NCBI GenBank assembly: GCA_032871835.1
Contig: CM065297.1
Coordinates: 89,735,052-89,799,051, forward strand
From: Dipteronia dyeriana
Taxonomy: Eukaryota; Streptophyta; Magnoliopsida; Sapindales; Sapindaceae
Direction of reading: 5' to 3'
DNA: 64,000 nucleotides
The position numbers and the translations under genes are program-made. The notes beneath the pieces are model-generated. The model made no database searches. It saw only the letters and a program-made list of their open reading frames with translations, and was not told the origin of the DNA. Of the stretch, positions 23,285 to 34,872 are shown one piece after another. Positions within the stretch are counted from its first letter, which is position 1, and each line of letters begins with the position of its first letter.

Positions 23285-24051
23285 GGTACCGTTTGGTACA
23301 CGGGATTGAAATGGACTATTTTATAGGATTTGATTGGATTGAAATAGAACTGAGATTAAATGGAATTAGATTGAACTAAATTAATATTATATGGTGTTTG
23401 GATAAATATGAGACTGGACTAAATTAATACTATATTTTGTTTAGTGAAAAATGAGATTGGATTAAATATAATAATATTTTTAATTTGATAATATTTTAGA
23501 TTTGAATAAAAAAAATATTGAAATATGCATTACTTATTAGACTTTGAGAAATATCAATCTCACTTTTATGAATTTATTAAGAAAGGACTTAACACTGATA
23601 GCCTAGAGACGATGTATAAGAAGGTATATGCTGCCATTCTACCAGTCTTCCAAGGAGTACGAGAGGTAAATTACAACTATGAATTGCTGTTTTTTTTTTA
23701 TGTTTGTAATTGTAATTGTAAATTGTATATTATATATACTGTGTATGGTCACAATCTTTCCAACATAAGAGCATCAAAATATTACTATATATTAAGAAGA
23801 GTTCAATACAATATGTAGCAAATATAAGTAGGGACCACATATTGGTGAGATGTATTAAATAAATGGGGACCACATGTTTATTAGTCCTAGGATAAGTAAA
23901 GATGGGATGAGAGATGTGTTTATTTGATCCCACAAACATGGGATTAATTTTATTTTTAGGATTACTAATCCCATGTCCAAAACAATACCAAACACCGGAT
24001 TGGGACTAAAATTATCCAATCCCAGTCCAATCCGGTATACCAAACAGGACC
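23285..24051. mobile_element. Non-coding TIR element in the right arm
   Basis: Missing from the left arm, where GATAAATTACTAAC is continuous. Termini are inverted: GGTACCGTTTGGTACACGGG at the left, and GGTCCTGTTTGGTATACCGG as the complement of the right end. About 770 bp, no coding region. Flanks suggest a short TA-rich duplication. Superfamily uncertain (PIF/Harbinger or hAT). Confidence 0.7.
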
Positions 24052-24170
24052 TATATGTTTTGTATCGGACTATTGATTCTATTAATCAAAGACGTTGAAT
24101 ATATTGTTGCAAAGCAAATTATCTCCCTGGCTTTTCTTTTTAAATTTTTCATATCACAAATACCGCCTTA

Positions 24171-24693
24171 TCTTGGACCGTCACAAGAAAAACTATAACC
24201 AAAATCCTTTTTATTTGGTATTAACTTAGACCTTTGTGCATCTAAAACTCCTTTTACTATAATCAATGTAGTTGTATGTAAAGCTAGAGCAATTTAATGG
24301 TGCATCAAAAAGTCTTCGAGATCTATTGTTAAGAATAGTGAATTACTATTCTCATTTATAGCAGATAACTAGGCAACCATATGCTTCGACCCACATTGAA
24401 TGTTGGGTCATTCATTGAAGATATAAGTACGTTGAATCCATATGAAGTTTTACCGTGAATAGATTGTATCCATTGGCAAATGTCGATTCAATCTAGATTT
24501 ATTTCTCCGAAGTACCAAAAACATATATGACATCATCATGAGTATAAAATCTCAAAGTATGGAACCCTATAAACACACCGACCCAACTTAAATGGGATAT
24601 GATAGTTTTTTTATGGTTTAACATTTTTGTCAAGACATTATACTCATTCTGTTCCCGATTGTAATCTTTAATAAAAAAAATATACACATTCAA
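24171..24693 (-). pseudogene. psaB: Plastid psaB fragment, right-arm copy
   Basis: Mirror of 19705-20235, including [23 protein letters not shown] and the shared TAA after FGTSEK. It keeps the [17 protein letters not shown] segment that is shortened in the left copy. Shared lesions show decay began before the inverted duplication. Confidence 0.88.
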
Positions 24694-24950
24694 TTCCCAT
24701 GGGTGAACCTCGTTCTCTTTCTTTTCTTTGTTCTTTCACGGAGACATTCAAACGATAATACACTTGTTCATGGTTGTGCAGTTGCACTGATGGTTTGTTA
24801 TTGTTGACAAACATTCATGTAAAACCCATGTTGATGGCATGTGCGAGGCATCTGCTTTGATTTTTATTATTGTTTTATATTCTAGTATACACTACCCACC
24901 TCAATGCTATTGATCGTGGGTTACCACCGGATTTGATTGAGAACTTAAAG

Positions 24951-25897
24951 GTACGTTTGGTACGCGAGATAGGATTGGACTATATTTAAGATATGAGATT
25001 GGATTGGATTGGATTGGATTATAGTGTCTTCCGTGTTTGGTAGAATAAGGGATTGGATTAAAAATATTCCAATAATATGTTTGGAATGTGATGGGATTGG
25101 ATAAAAAAATTGTCCAATCTCTTTTAACTCCCCGGTCTCCTTTCTCTACTCATTTGTTTCTCTTTCTCTCATTCCCCTCTCATCTATTACTTGCTCTCAC
25201 CACTCATAAGACTCAACTTTTTCTCTCATCTCTATTTCGCTTAAAATCAATTAAAAGCTACTCATCTTTTTCTCTCATCTCAGTTCTTCAACCCAAAATT
25301 ATCGCACAATCAATTAAAAGCTACTCCATTTTTTAAACTTATTAAACAAAAGAAAAAAAAGAAGAAAAAATAATCTTGAGAAAACCCATAAAACCTTCAA
25401 ATCCAGATCTCTCTCCCATTTCAAGTCCTGCTCTCTTCTCCTTTTTCTTTTTCTTATTCTTAATTTACTTTTTTATAAACAGATCTTGCTCTCGTCTTCT
25501 TTTTCTTTTCTTTAATATGTCTTTTTGTTAACGGGTCTGGGTGTTCCACAATCTGCTCTTTTATTTTTTTTAACATATTTTGATTTTTCTTTTTAAACAA
25601 ATCTGATTTGTAAAGTGAGATATTGTTTGATTGATGATATATGGTGGCTTTTGAACCAGCGAATCTGGGTTTATGGACTGTGAAGATTGATGATCTGAGT
25701 TGGGAGGGGATTTTGTGTAAAAAAAAAGATAGGAAAGAAATTAATCCCATCCATTTTGACGGTACTAATTTATCCCGTTGCAATGAGATAATTTGGATTG
25801 ATGGGATTATTTTTATCTTATCCTGTTGGTGAGCCAAACATAAGAAATGACTTAAAAATAAGCCAATCATATCCTATCCCATCAAACAAACGGGCCC
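24951..25897. mobile_element. Second non-coding TIR element in the right arm
   Basis: The left arm reads GAACTTAAAGAGGCG without a break (complement of about 11130-11145). Here AAAG flanks both ends. Inverted ends: GGTACGTTTGGTACGCGAG at the left, and GGGCCCGTTTGTTTGATGGG as the complement of the right end. The interior has GGATTGGATT repeats and pyrimidine-rich stretches but no convincing gene. Confidence 0.7.
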
Positions 25898-26268
25898 AAA
25901 GAGTCGATATACATCATTTTAATAACAATGACACAATGTGCTACAATAGCTTGAAATTTTTTTCGTGGGATGTAATCATTAAATAATTTTTTTGTAGAGA
26001 TCAACTAAAACTAAAGGGGTTTATTCAATCTAAATAATTATGGAGTTTGATGGATATAGATTATTTTAGAATTCTGTATTGTAATATTCTTTTATAATTC
26101 CTTGTTTTGAGATATTTCATGTCAGATGTTTTAAGTATTTTAGTTTTACGTGAATTTTTTTTGAATATTTTGTTAAGTAACAAAACTAATCTCCTAAAAA
26201 TAATAAAAATGATATTATAAAATATTTTTATTTTCATATATTAGTTAATATTTTTATTTATAAATTAT
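25898..26268. other. Non-coding arm sequence left of LTR B
   Basis: Mirrors 9823-9952 and 10945-11130 with the left-arm TIR element absent. AT-rich; no gene seen. Confidence 0.6.
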
Positions 26269-27333
26269 TGTTAATTGTCATTTTTAGCAAGGGATCAAAG
26301 AGAATTTTTCTAATTAGCTGGTATCTGGTAGGAAATACCTCCTGATACAAGGTAAGCATGATCTGCTATGACCTACCTTGAAGTACCAGGTCTCAAATGA
26401 CTGAGATACCCCGACATCGTTATTAAAGTAGGTTAAAACTCTTACACCTCCATAAAGCATCCAACTGGAACCCAAATACCTCGACACTATCCCGTTACTC
26501 CGTCAAGGTACATGTCCTGCCTCTCTAGCAGGAAAGAAGATAACCATAAAGCTCCAACCCGATTGATTATGCGTCATGCCATCAGAACAGTACCTTAAAG
26601 TACCTCGCCATCGGAATGGAGCCTCAAGCTACCCCGTTATCAGTACGTTCAAGCGCCACTCCATCAAACTGGTACCTCGAGGTACCTCGCCATTGGCACG
26701 CGGAATCAGAGTCATTCTCTAAACCATAACAGACTCCACGTACACACAACCATAATATAGAGTCTAAAGAGGAAACAAACACATCTTCTCAAAGATATCC
26801 TCCATAAGCCGATTCTCTCGGTTCAACTACATTAAACAGAGAAACACGTTCAATAAGGGAAGGAGATTAATCCAGTGATCTTCAGAGATTAATCCAGTGA
26901 TCTTCAGCTTGCATGCCAAGAAAGAAAACTAATTGCGCCATGTATAAATACACATGCAAACACACATAGATGGGATGGAAACTTTTTTGACCTAGAGTTG
27001 AGTTTTGCACCCAAAATTAAGCAAGACAATCTCCATTGATCGGTTTTTCCACTTATCAACACGTACAAGTTCGCCATCTCCAGTCAGTTCAGAGAAAAGA
27101 AAGAATGAGAGTTATACCACCTTATTGTAACAACATCACAATTTAATAAAACAGTGCCCTTGATCCATTTCTGATATAGCGTTATTCACTCTATTTATAA
27201 CTCCATTATTCCACTCCATTTCTCCTATATCACTACCGTACTGAAGGTACCTACCTTGATTTCATCCTACCTATGTAGCGATCTTTAGGGTGTTAATCAA
27301 AATTCGTCACCCAAAGTGAATTTTTGATTAACA
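26269..27333 (+). repeat. 5' LTR of gypsy element B, right-arm copy
   Basis: Begins TGTTAATTG and ends GATTAACA. GGTACC palindromes lie upstream (16-bp palindrome at 26671-26686), a TATAAATA box near 26943-26950 and an AATAAAAC signal near 27145. Mirror of 8789-9822. The primer-binding site expected after 27333 is deleted. Confidence 0.75.
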
Positions 27334-27343
27334 CTTTTCCACA

Positions 27344-27936
27344 CCCTTTATAAAAATCACATATTTGTTTTTTTGAAGTTTTACAGGATAATGCTACTTC
27401 GATCATCCCAAGGACAGCGAGGCTTCGGGGCATCAATTTGTAGCTTCAACCCAGATAGCACAGAGGAAGGGGAAGAAACCATGGCACCGTAATCCGGCTC
27501 CAGCATCGTTAGCTACCATGTGAGTTTTGACTGCCCCGGTAGTAGACCGGTCCATTCTCGATCAACAAACTGTAGCCTTCGTGGAGAGAGTTCGTCTCCG
27601 GTTGGTTGCAAAGGGTATCACCCCTCAGCCAGCGGATCTTGGTACTCGAGAAGATCCCAAAAGACTGGGAGTTAGGCCACCTACCTTAGAAAGGTTAGGA
27701 CTTTCACCACCGGTACCGGTCAACGACAGGCTAAGGCTCATGCCTTAAGTTCGAGATAGGTTAGGGCTCATGCCCCTAGTCCCACACAGGCCAACCTGCT
27801 ATCAACCTCGACCTATGAAATTAGCTATTGACGTCCTACGTAGGAAACCCTGCCACCCTACCCAGGAAGCGGCTACCAGAAGAGAACCCCACTTTGATAT
27901 TGGAGGTAGTAGGAAAAGTACTCGAGAAAGCCGCCT
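27344..27936 (+). pseudogene. Gypsy element B leader and gag start, interrupted by element A
   Basis: The + frame near 27527-27748 and 27770-27930 aligns by eye with the region before gag in element A (minus, about 58700-58850), for example AIDVLRRKPCHPT against AIDVPPREPRQPT. It stops at 27936 where the LTR of A starts. The matching continuation (NKGNRVQVSKSLKGF) lies at 60451, so A split this gag. Confidence 0.6.
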
Positions 27937-29064
27937 TATTAACCAAAAATTCACTCGAAGTGAGGAATTCCAATTAACACACTCAAGACCAGCTTTCTCA
28001 GAAAAAGTGGCTGGGGTAGGTACCTTGGGTACCAAGCTTTATGATATGTGGTGACAGGTGCAAGAACGATGTATGTATGGGTGTAAACAAACAACATAAA
28101 TATTATTTTATTGATCGTTGAGTACAATATATAATTTTATAAGTATGTTGCATTCTTCTTTCATATAAAAGGATGGAGGTGGCGAAATCGTTCGTGTCGA
28201 TAAGTGGGTAAAACTCTCGGATAGGCAGCAATGCTCTAACAAGTAGAATTTAGGCTATGTCAGGACTATTCTCTCTCACATTCAGGTTTTCGATCCTCCT
28301 TTACGTGCATCTCTTCGGTCTATTTATACATGGTGTCATTAGGTTTAGCTCTTATTCTTTCCTTATCAATTTTCGGATCCAATCCCTCATTTTTATACGG
28401 AATCCCTGTTTTAACGTAGTTGACTTGGAATCTGATTCGAAGATAAACTGGAAGGAAACGATTTTGTTTCCTCTTTGGACCCAATTACGTGACATGCACG
28501 TATGTAGAGTTTAATACATGTTGGAGAGTCAATAAAATCTCATACATTGCCCTGGCGAGATGCCTCATATAGGCCACCCTATATGGCACTTGCTATCTTG
28601 AATGACAAGGTGTATCTCTGTCTTAGTTTTTGTGATAGGATCTTTCTAACAATAATGGAGCTTTGCAAGCTTCCTCCTTCCTCTATGAATGGATTCAGGC
28701 GCTCTTCTCAGTGATGGGAGAGACATAGTTGGGTGAACTCGATGCCTTGAAGGGTTATTCTTGCCAATGGTAGCTAGTAACCTGCTTCTGAAGATGTCGC
28801 GAGGTATCCCAACCTTGAAAAGTCCAGGTCTTCCTATGTTAACCTCGTTTCGTGCCTCTACCTCAAAGTAGGGAGCTCAACTTAGCTACCTCGAAGTTGT
28901 ACCTGAATGCTTGCGAGGTTCCCAGATGTTGTGGACGACCTCTCTAGGCTCCTATGGGATACTCAGTGAGTGTGGACGACCTCACCTTACTCTTGTGGGT
29001 TTTGACCCTGGCTCGAGAAGTAGAAAATTTCTCCTTGGTCCCAAGCCAATTTTGGCTATTAACA
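27937..29064 (-). repeat. 3' LTR of gypsy element A
   Basis: On minus it begins TGTTAATAGCC (29064), has a TATAAATA box near 28320-28330 and ends near GGTTAATA (27937). Pairs with 59323-60450 and with the left-arm copy 7089-8172. Confidence 0.85.
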
Positions 29065-29079
29065 GAAGTTCCCTCTAAA
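29065..29079 (-). other. Polypurine tract of element A
   Basis: Read on minus, TTTAGAGGGAACTTC directly upstream of the 3' LTR. The left-arm and element-B counterparts also end in GACTTC. Confidence 0.6.
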
Positions 29080-29348
29080 TTGAACACCGGTAGACGATTT
29101 TGGGGTTGAAGTCAGGTTCCTATTTTATTTGGGAAATTTTCCTTCTCCCTTTCTGCCAGAATCCGGGAGCAAATCTTTTCATTAAACGTAACTCCATGTG
29201 GCGAACTAGGAATTGTTATGCCTCTAAAAAAATGGCTCTGTTACGTCAGTCCCCGAGAAACTAGGTAATCTCTCCCGAGGATTTTGTTTTCGAGTATGCT
29301 TCCATCACAAAAGTCACCAATCTTACCATTAGCTGTTCCATTCTTCCC

Positions 29349-29356
29349 TATTTAAA
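29349..29356 (+). promoter_or_regulatory. TATA-like box of the antisense extra ORF
   Basis: TATTTAAA about 150 bp upstream of the ORF start, kept in the left arm. It suggests an internal promoter driving + strand transcription against the element's gag-pol direction. Confidence 0.4.
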
Positions 29357-29497
29357 CCCAGCTACTTCGTTCGTCTCTCTCACTCTTCCTTTTCTTTCAA
29401 ATTTCAAATTTTTTCAAGAAACTTCACCTTCTTTCTTCGTCTTCTCAAAACATCTCAATTCTCTCCTAACTTATTCCTAATCATCTTTCTTCGATAG

Positions 29498-32141
29498 TGT
29501 CAAACTTAGCCAACAACATTGATCACATGGTTGAAGGTAATGGTGCATCCAGCCCAGCTCTTGGGAAACGGACAGGTAAAGAATCAAGCAGTGGAGAAAA
29601 CCTTTCGCTTTAACAACGTTGTCATTCGGGTCGTAACATACTGATCGGATCAGGCTTCTCGAACAAGCCCATGAGCCTCTGAACTTGGTCGACGAGGGCT
29701 CAAATATAGATTCCGAGGGTGCAGCGGTTAATAGGGGCCAAGCCACTGTCAACGACGCTCTCCCAAAAAACTTCCTACCCTATGACTTCCGGGTCATTCC
29801 TAATTTCACCTTCCTAAAAGAACCATTAAACACTTAATGAGCAAGTTTGGTATTCCTGACAGTATTTCTATATCAATTCCTCCCAAGAACTATGATGTGT
29901 ACACCCCTCCCAAAAGTGTGCTTCCAATACACATCACAGCTTTCGAGAACGAGGTCAGGCTTCCCCTTCACCCCACTCTTCAGAGGGCTCTCTACACACT
30001 ACAGCTGTCTCCCCTCTAGTTGACTCCCCTCTAGTTGACTCCGAGCTTTTAGAGGCATCTGATAGGCTTTCTCGTGATATAGAGAGAAGAAGGCAAGCCA
30101 GGGCACCACCATGAGAGAGCCCGAGGCTGAGGAGTTGGCGTATGTCTTTCAAATCGGTAGCCTCTCTTGTGGTCCAAGAGGTCAATTCTATGTCAAAGCC
30201 AAGAACAAGCTCAATTTCATAGTGCCTAGTGCTTCCAAGAAAGACCCCTCCTGGAAGGAGGGATGGGATTTGGTTGAAGGTGACTAGGGAAGCTCGATCT
30301 ACATCGGCGGGTTCGAACACAGCGTGACTGCCACCTTCAATGACAAACCCTCCTGGGATAGGGGTTCGTTGCCGGCCGAGTCTAAGGCCATCTTGAAGGC
30401 TATTATCGAGTATAACAATTTGAACAAGATGTTTCCTACCTCCAATCCCTTCGACCCGCACATGGTGAATGTATACCTGCGTATTATCGGGGCCTCCCCT
30501 GGTAAGAATTGAAATCTAAGCTGTTTTGTTTCTTCCTCTAATGTTTACTCTTGTTCTAACTCTCTTTATTTTAAGTTTCAGATGTTGCTCCTATGACCCA
30601 AGAAGCTCCGTCGACTCGCACTCCTTCTTCTTCTGTTAGACGGATCCCAGTAACCTCTTAAGTTACCGTGGCTAGCGAAGGCCCTTTATCTCCTGTTGTG
30701 GTCCAGCCCCTTCCTCACCTCCTCTCCAGCCCAGGTTTATAATGGAAATCTTCACCTCCCAAACTTTCAAAGTACGATGAAGGGGAGCTTCGGTCCCTGT
30801 TATTATTGCTCCTGCTATTTCCTCGGGTAACCCTTCTACTGCTACTGCTACTGCTACTTGCTACTGCTACTGCTACTGCTACTGTTGCTACATATCCCCC
30901 TATCATTTCTACCACTCAAACACCTCCTCCTGTATCCACGGTGACCTCAGAAAGCTTAGAGGCTGCTACCCTGGGTGATCTTGAAGGTCATACTGAGCCT
31001 TCATATACCCCTTTCTCCTAAGACGAGGTCGTGAATAGATTCATCGCCTCTTGTCCAGGTGGTAGCCTTTCTCTAATGGCTTTAATGCCTATTGATATCT
31101 TGATCTCCAAAGGATCCGATCTTCTAGCCGAGGTACCCATCTTTTTTTTTTCAGAGATTGAGGTATCTAGCTTGGATATTTACTGACTTGAATCTTATGC
31201 AAGCCTTTAAATTCAACGTCGCAATGAGCCAGCAGGTGGCCCTTCTCCGTGATTGAGTAATAAAGACGGAGGCCGAAGGTGAGAGAACCATGGGATTGTT
31301 AGCTCCAGCTCAAATCGTGATACAGGAGATGACCACCAGCCAAAAGGAGATGGAGAAAAAGCTGTATGGGCTTCAATGCGACTACTAGAGGCTAAAGAGA
31401 AACTTTGATCAAGAGAGCCTCAAGTCCGGCTATCGGGCTTCAGAGCGAGATTCTTGGAAGGCAGACGCTAAGGTGCTGGATTTCGAGAACCAGGACGTGC
31501 ACGCTCAGGTAGCAAGGCTGCAAGCTGAGGTAGTCAGGTCTTTCAGTGACGACTACGTCTACGCTTTCTTCCAAGTTGACAAAGCTCTCTCTCCCCTTTT
31601 TCGACCTTCCATCATCGCTTACTGGGGCAAGGAGGAAATTATGGAGAAAGTTAGGCAATTGTCATTTCCTGTCGATGATGAAGCTGGTGTCGCAGATCCT
31701 GCGGGGAAGGGCAAACAGGTGACTGATATAGAGCCTTAACGATATCCTTCCGTTGCTTCTAGCTAAGGTCTCAGGGAGTTCTCTAAGGTACAATCCAAGC
31801 CAGTTGATAAAGACCCACTTGTTTCTTCCAGCGTCGAGCTATTCCCTGAATGAGCTGAAGGTGCTCTTCCCGTTTATGTGGAGGCGGATAAGAACCTCTC
31901 AAGATCTCACTATAAGGTCGGGGTTCAGGCTGCTGTTGTTCACCCTAAGCTTCCCATTGAAGGGGGGTGAGTTGATACACTGATCGACTCATGGGCGGCT
32001 GTTATCTCCCAGCTAGAATCCATCTCTCTAGAAGTCATGGCTATGGTTAACGAGGTTATAGAGGAGGATCAAGCTGAGCAACAAGTAGGTGTGAAGCTTG
32101 AAACGGATGGGGCAGTGGGAGAGGACTTCCAGGTTGAATAA
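29498..32141 (+). pseudogene. Antisense extra ORF of Tat gypsy (Transposase_28-like), intron-containing, right-arm copy
   Basis: The left-arm ATG is GTG here (29498-29500). Readable blocks include IPDSISISIPPKNYDVY (about 29847-29900), RLPLHPTLQRALYTLQLSPL (29960-30019) and WDRGSLPAESKAILKAIIE (about 30356-30412). A GT-AG intron is likely at about 30502-30581 (GGTAAG to TTTCAG). The next exon has Ser/Pro/Thr-rich sequence, a (CTGCTA)n tract (about 30833-30890) and then a coiled-coil-like part (about 31210-31739). A further block runs to TGA/TAA near 32141. Many stops and shifts. PF04195-like identity is by eye. Tat elements are known to carry such extra genes, sense or antisense; function unknown. 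Confidence 0.65.
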
Positions 32142-32704
32142 AAATAAGGTAAGCATCCACCAGAAGGAGTGGCGGCAGGTGGGGCAGTAGAAGGAGTAAG
32201 AGACCAGAAGGTTACTGACGCTTGATCTGACCTCTTTAAGAATGATTCTGATTGTCCGAAAAAAGGGGGTGGGCTCCTTGCTTTATTCATTACCAGTTTC
32301 TCCATAATTGTTTTTTACGTTAGGTGTAGCACGAAACCAGGGGTTGGGCTCCGCACATGATGTATGTCGCCTCTATAGGGGATAGGCTCCCTTTTAATCA
32401 ATAATGAAGTCTCGTTTGACTTGCTTCACATTTAATTTGAATGATTTTTTATCTTAGTTTTCTACTGGGTTGAATACTCCGTGCTAACTTCTAAGCTTGA
32501 TCTGGATGCTACCACCAATGTAACCACGACTTAAATAAACTTGTTAAAGTAAAATCTTGACCCTTCCAAATATCAAGAAAAACATCTGTATTTATGGCTA
32601 GCTCCGGTTTTTAGCCCTCAGTAAAAGTCTGTTGCTTGATGATTTCGGGGCGAAGTCTCTTGCTATATAACTTACATGCAATCATCAACCTGGCGATGTA
32701 AATG

Positions 32705-32751
<47 letters not shown>

Positions 32752-32847
32752 GGAAGATTGATGATTAGCAGTATTCAATTTCTAATACTCGAGCAAAAAT
32801 TATGTTGTAATAGCCTGTATATACCCCTTATCTCGAAATACAGGGGC

Positions 32848-32884
<37 letters not shown>

Positions 32885-33764
32885 CGTCATCCTATTATGT
32901 CAACCTCGATCCAGCACGCAAACTTGCTCTATGTTTGGATCCTTCCTAGGGGTCGTAGCCCGACCGAGGCATCAAGAAGGCTGTCTAACCATCCTAGTCT
33001 TGAGATCTGGACGATAACTATACACTTACACTCAGACTCTTCTTGGCGGAGGGTGGTTCCTAGCCAAGGCATTAAGGATAGTGAGGGGGCTTCCTCGACC
33101 AGTCCCTGGTATCGAGATCTAGATGGAAAATATGCAATTATACTCAGACCCGTCTTGGGGGAGATCACCCTACCAAGGCATCAGGGATAGTAAGGGGGCT
33201 TCCCTGACTAGTCCCTGGTCTCAATATCTGGATGACAGCTATGCACTTATACTCACACTCTTCTTGGGAGAGGTCACCGGACCAGTCCCTGGCCTCGAGA
33301 TCTGGATAGCAACTATGCATTTATACTTAGGCCCTTCTTAGGGGAGGTCACCCGACCAAGACATCAGGGATAGTGAGGGAGCTTCCCCGACCGATCCTTA
33401 GTCTCAAGATCTGGATGGAAACTATGCTCTTACACATAAACCTCTCTTGGCGCGGTGGTGCCCGACCGAGGCATTAGGGGTAGTGAGAGGGCTTCCCCTA
33501 CCAGTCCCTGGTCTTGAGGTGATCATTGTCGAAATATCATGGTGATCCTCCTGGTATGGTTAACCCAAACCAGGGCATCAAGGAAGCTATCTAGCTCTCC
33601 TTAGATCATGGCGATCATGGTGAACTCATTTGTAGAGAATAGAAAGCACAATTGGAGATGTAGATATTAACGACAGACTTTATTGATGATCAAGAAAAAA
33701 TACATTGTTGCTTTTAGATAATCGTAGTCATTAATACCTAAATGGAGATAACTTGCCTAAAAGT
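32142..33764. repeat. Hypervariable 3' region of element A with tandem repeats
   Basis: Non-coding. Contains a (TA)n tract (32711-32746), an uninterrupted run of 35 G (32850-32884) and about five full or partial copies of a unit near 105-110 bp (about 32966-33515). Units share GGCATCAGGGATAGTGAGG, CCAGTCCCTGGTCT and GAGATCTGGAT; one copy near 33280 is short. Tat/Ogre elements are known to hold tandem repeats between integrase and 3' LTR that can seed satellites. Confidence 0.8.
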
Positions 33765-34357
33765 TCCCTGTCTCAACGTACAACTTCTTTAAATGGTCAG
33801 CATTCCAGGTGTGGTTGATGGATTGACCATCCATGTCTTCTATTTAGCTAGCTCCATTGCGAACCACTACCTTTACCAAGTAGGATCCCTCCCAGTTGGG
33901 TCCTAGGAACCTGTTTGATCTTACTCAGGTATTCTGAGTAACCTTCTGGAGAACTAGGTCTTCTTCCTTGAAACTTCTAACCTTTACCCTTCTGTTGAAA
34001 TATCTGGCTATCCTGCTCTGGTAGATTTCCATATTCTCTGCTACTCGATCCTGTTTTTCCTCTAGGAGGTCGAGCCGAGCTCGGAGCTTGACCTTGTTGC
34101 TCTTCGGTTCATAATATTGGATTCTGAATGAGGTCAGTTTATGCTTAATAGGAAAGACTTCCTCAACCCCTGAATGCCAAAGAGTAGGGTGTTTCACAGG
34201 TTGCTATCCTCTTCGTGGTCCGATATGCCCGAAGGACCTCATGAAGCTCTTTAACCCATTTTCCTTTCTTTTGTTGCAGCTTCCTTTTCATCAGTTTCTT
34301 AATGGTCTTATTTGTAGCTTCAACTAAGCCATTAGTCTGAGGATTTTCGTGGTGCTT
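33765..34357 (-). pseudogene. Gypsy integrase C-terminal part of element A
   Basis: On minus: an integrase end-of-core motif (PQTNGLVEATNKTIKK, about 34290-34340), then RAYRTT, then 34197-33925 with ARLDLLEEKQDRVAEN and a DLVLQKV beta motif, then GPNWEGSYLV and a terminal WNADHLKKLYV near 33790. Stops interrupt it (for example after VTQNT). The catalytic first half is missing at the copia junction (34358). Confidence 0.8.
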
Positions 34358-34377
34358 TGAACATTTTGCATCAGGCC

Positions 34378-34872
34378 TTACAAGGTGTAACCTTTATTAT
34401 TTAAGGTGTAGTCCAACTTGAATTGATCAAAGGAATTTGACAATGAGTTGACGATCATGTCAATTTTCGTCTCACCATCTATCTCAGCACCAATCAATTC
34501 AGCAATGTTGAGATGTGCTATGACTTTCATCATGTGATCTTTCACAGCCTGTCCAGGTTTCATCCTAAGATTCATGAAAGCAGACACTACCTTTGTCATA
34601 GTCATTCTAGACCTCATAGCAAACATCTCCTCTAGAGACATCATTATATCGGCAACAGTCTCCATTTTTTCATGCTGCTGTTGCAACACGTCGGAGATGG
34701 TGGCCATAATATAACATTTAGCCATCTCATCTGAAGACTCCCATTGTTGATACTCATATCATTACTTCTGAGTAGATTCATTAGTAGGAGTAGGTGGTTT
34801 TGGAGTGAACAGAATGAACTTATGCTTTTTAACTTGCAACAACAACCCAAATTTTATTTTTCCATGTGACAT
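34378..34872 (-). pseudogene. Copia gag N-terminal part, second (left) internal copy
   Basis: Starts at ATG 34872 (MSHGKIKF...). After stops near residue 37 it runs open from 34725 to 34378 with AKCYIMATISDVLQQQ and MRSRMTMTKV, a UBN2-type retrotransposon gag. It ends where similarity to 52246-52800 stops (about 34358), next to gypsy integrase. Truncated at the 3' side. Confidence 0.8.

Larger units (their letters stand above)
23217..30544 (-). repeat. Right arm of large inverted duplication
   Basis: Reverse complement of 5593-20431 minus the left-arm insertions. Beyond 30544 the right arm continues with the same extra ORF, while on the left element S starts, so 30544 is where comparison ends, not a true border. 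It contains two private TIR elements (about 23285-24051 and 24951-25897). Confidence 0.85.

Noticed and set aside
25088..25870. Open frames in the TIR element 24951-25897
   Set aside because: Pyrimidine-rich low-complexity sequence; no domain and no counterpart elsewhere.
32758..32949. Poly-glycine open frame
   Set aside because: Encoded by the 35-base G run; no homology or start context.
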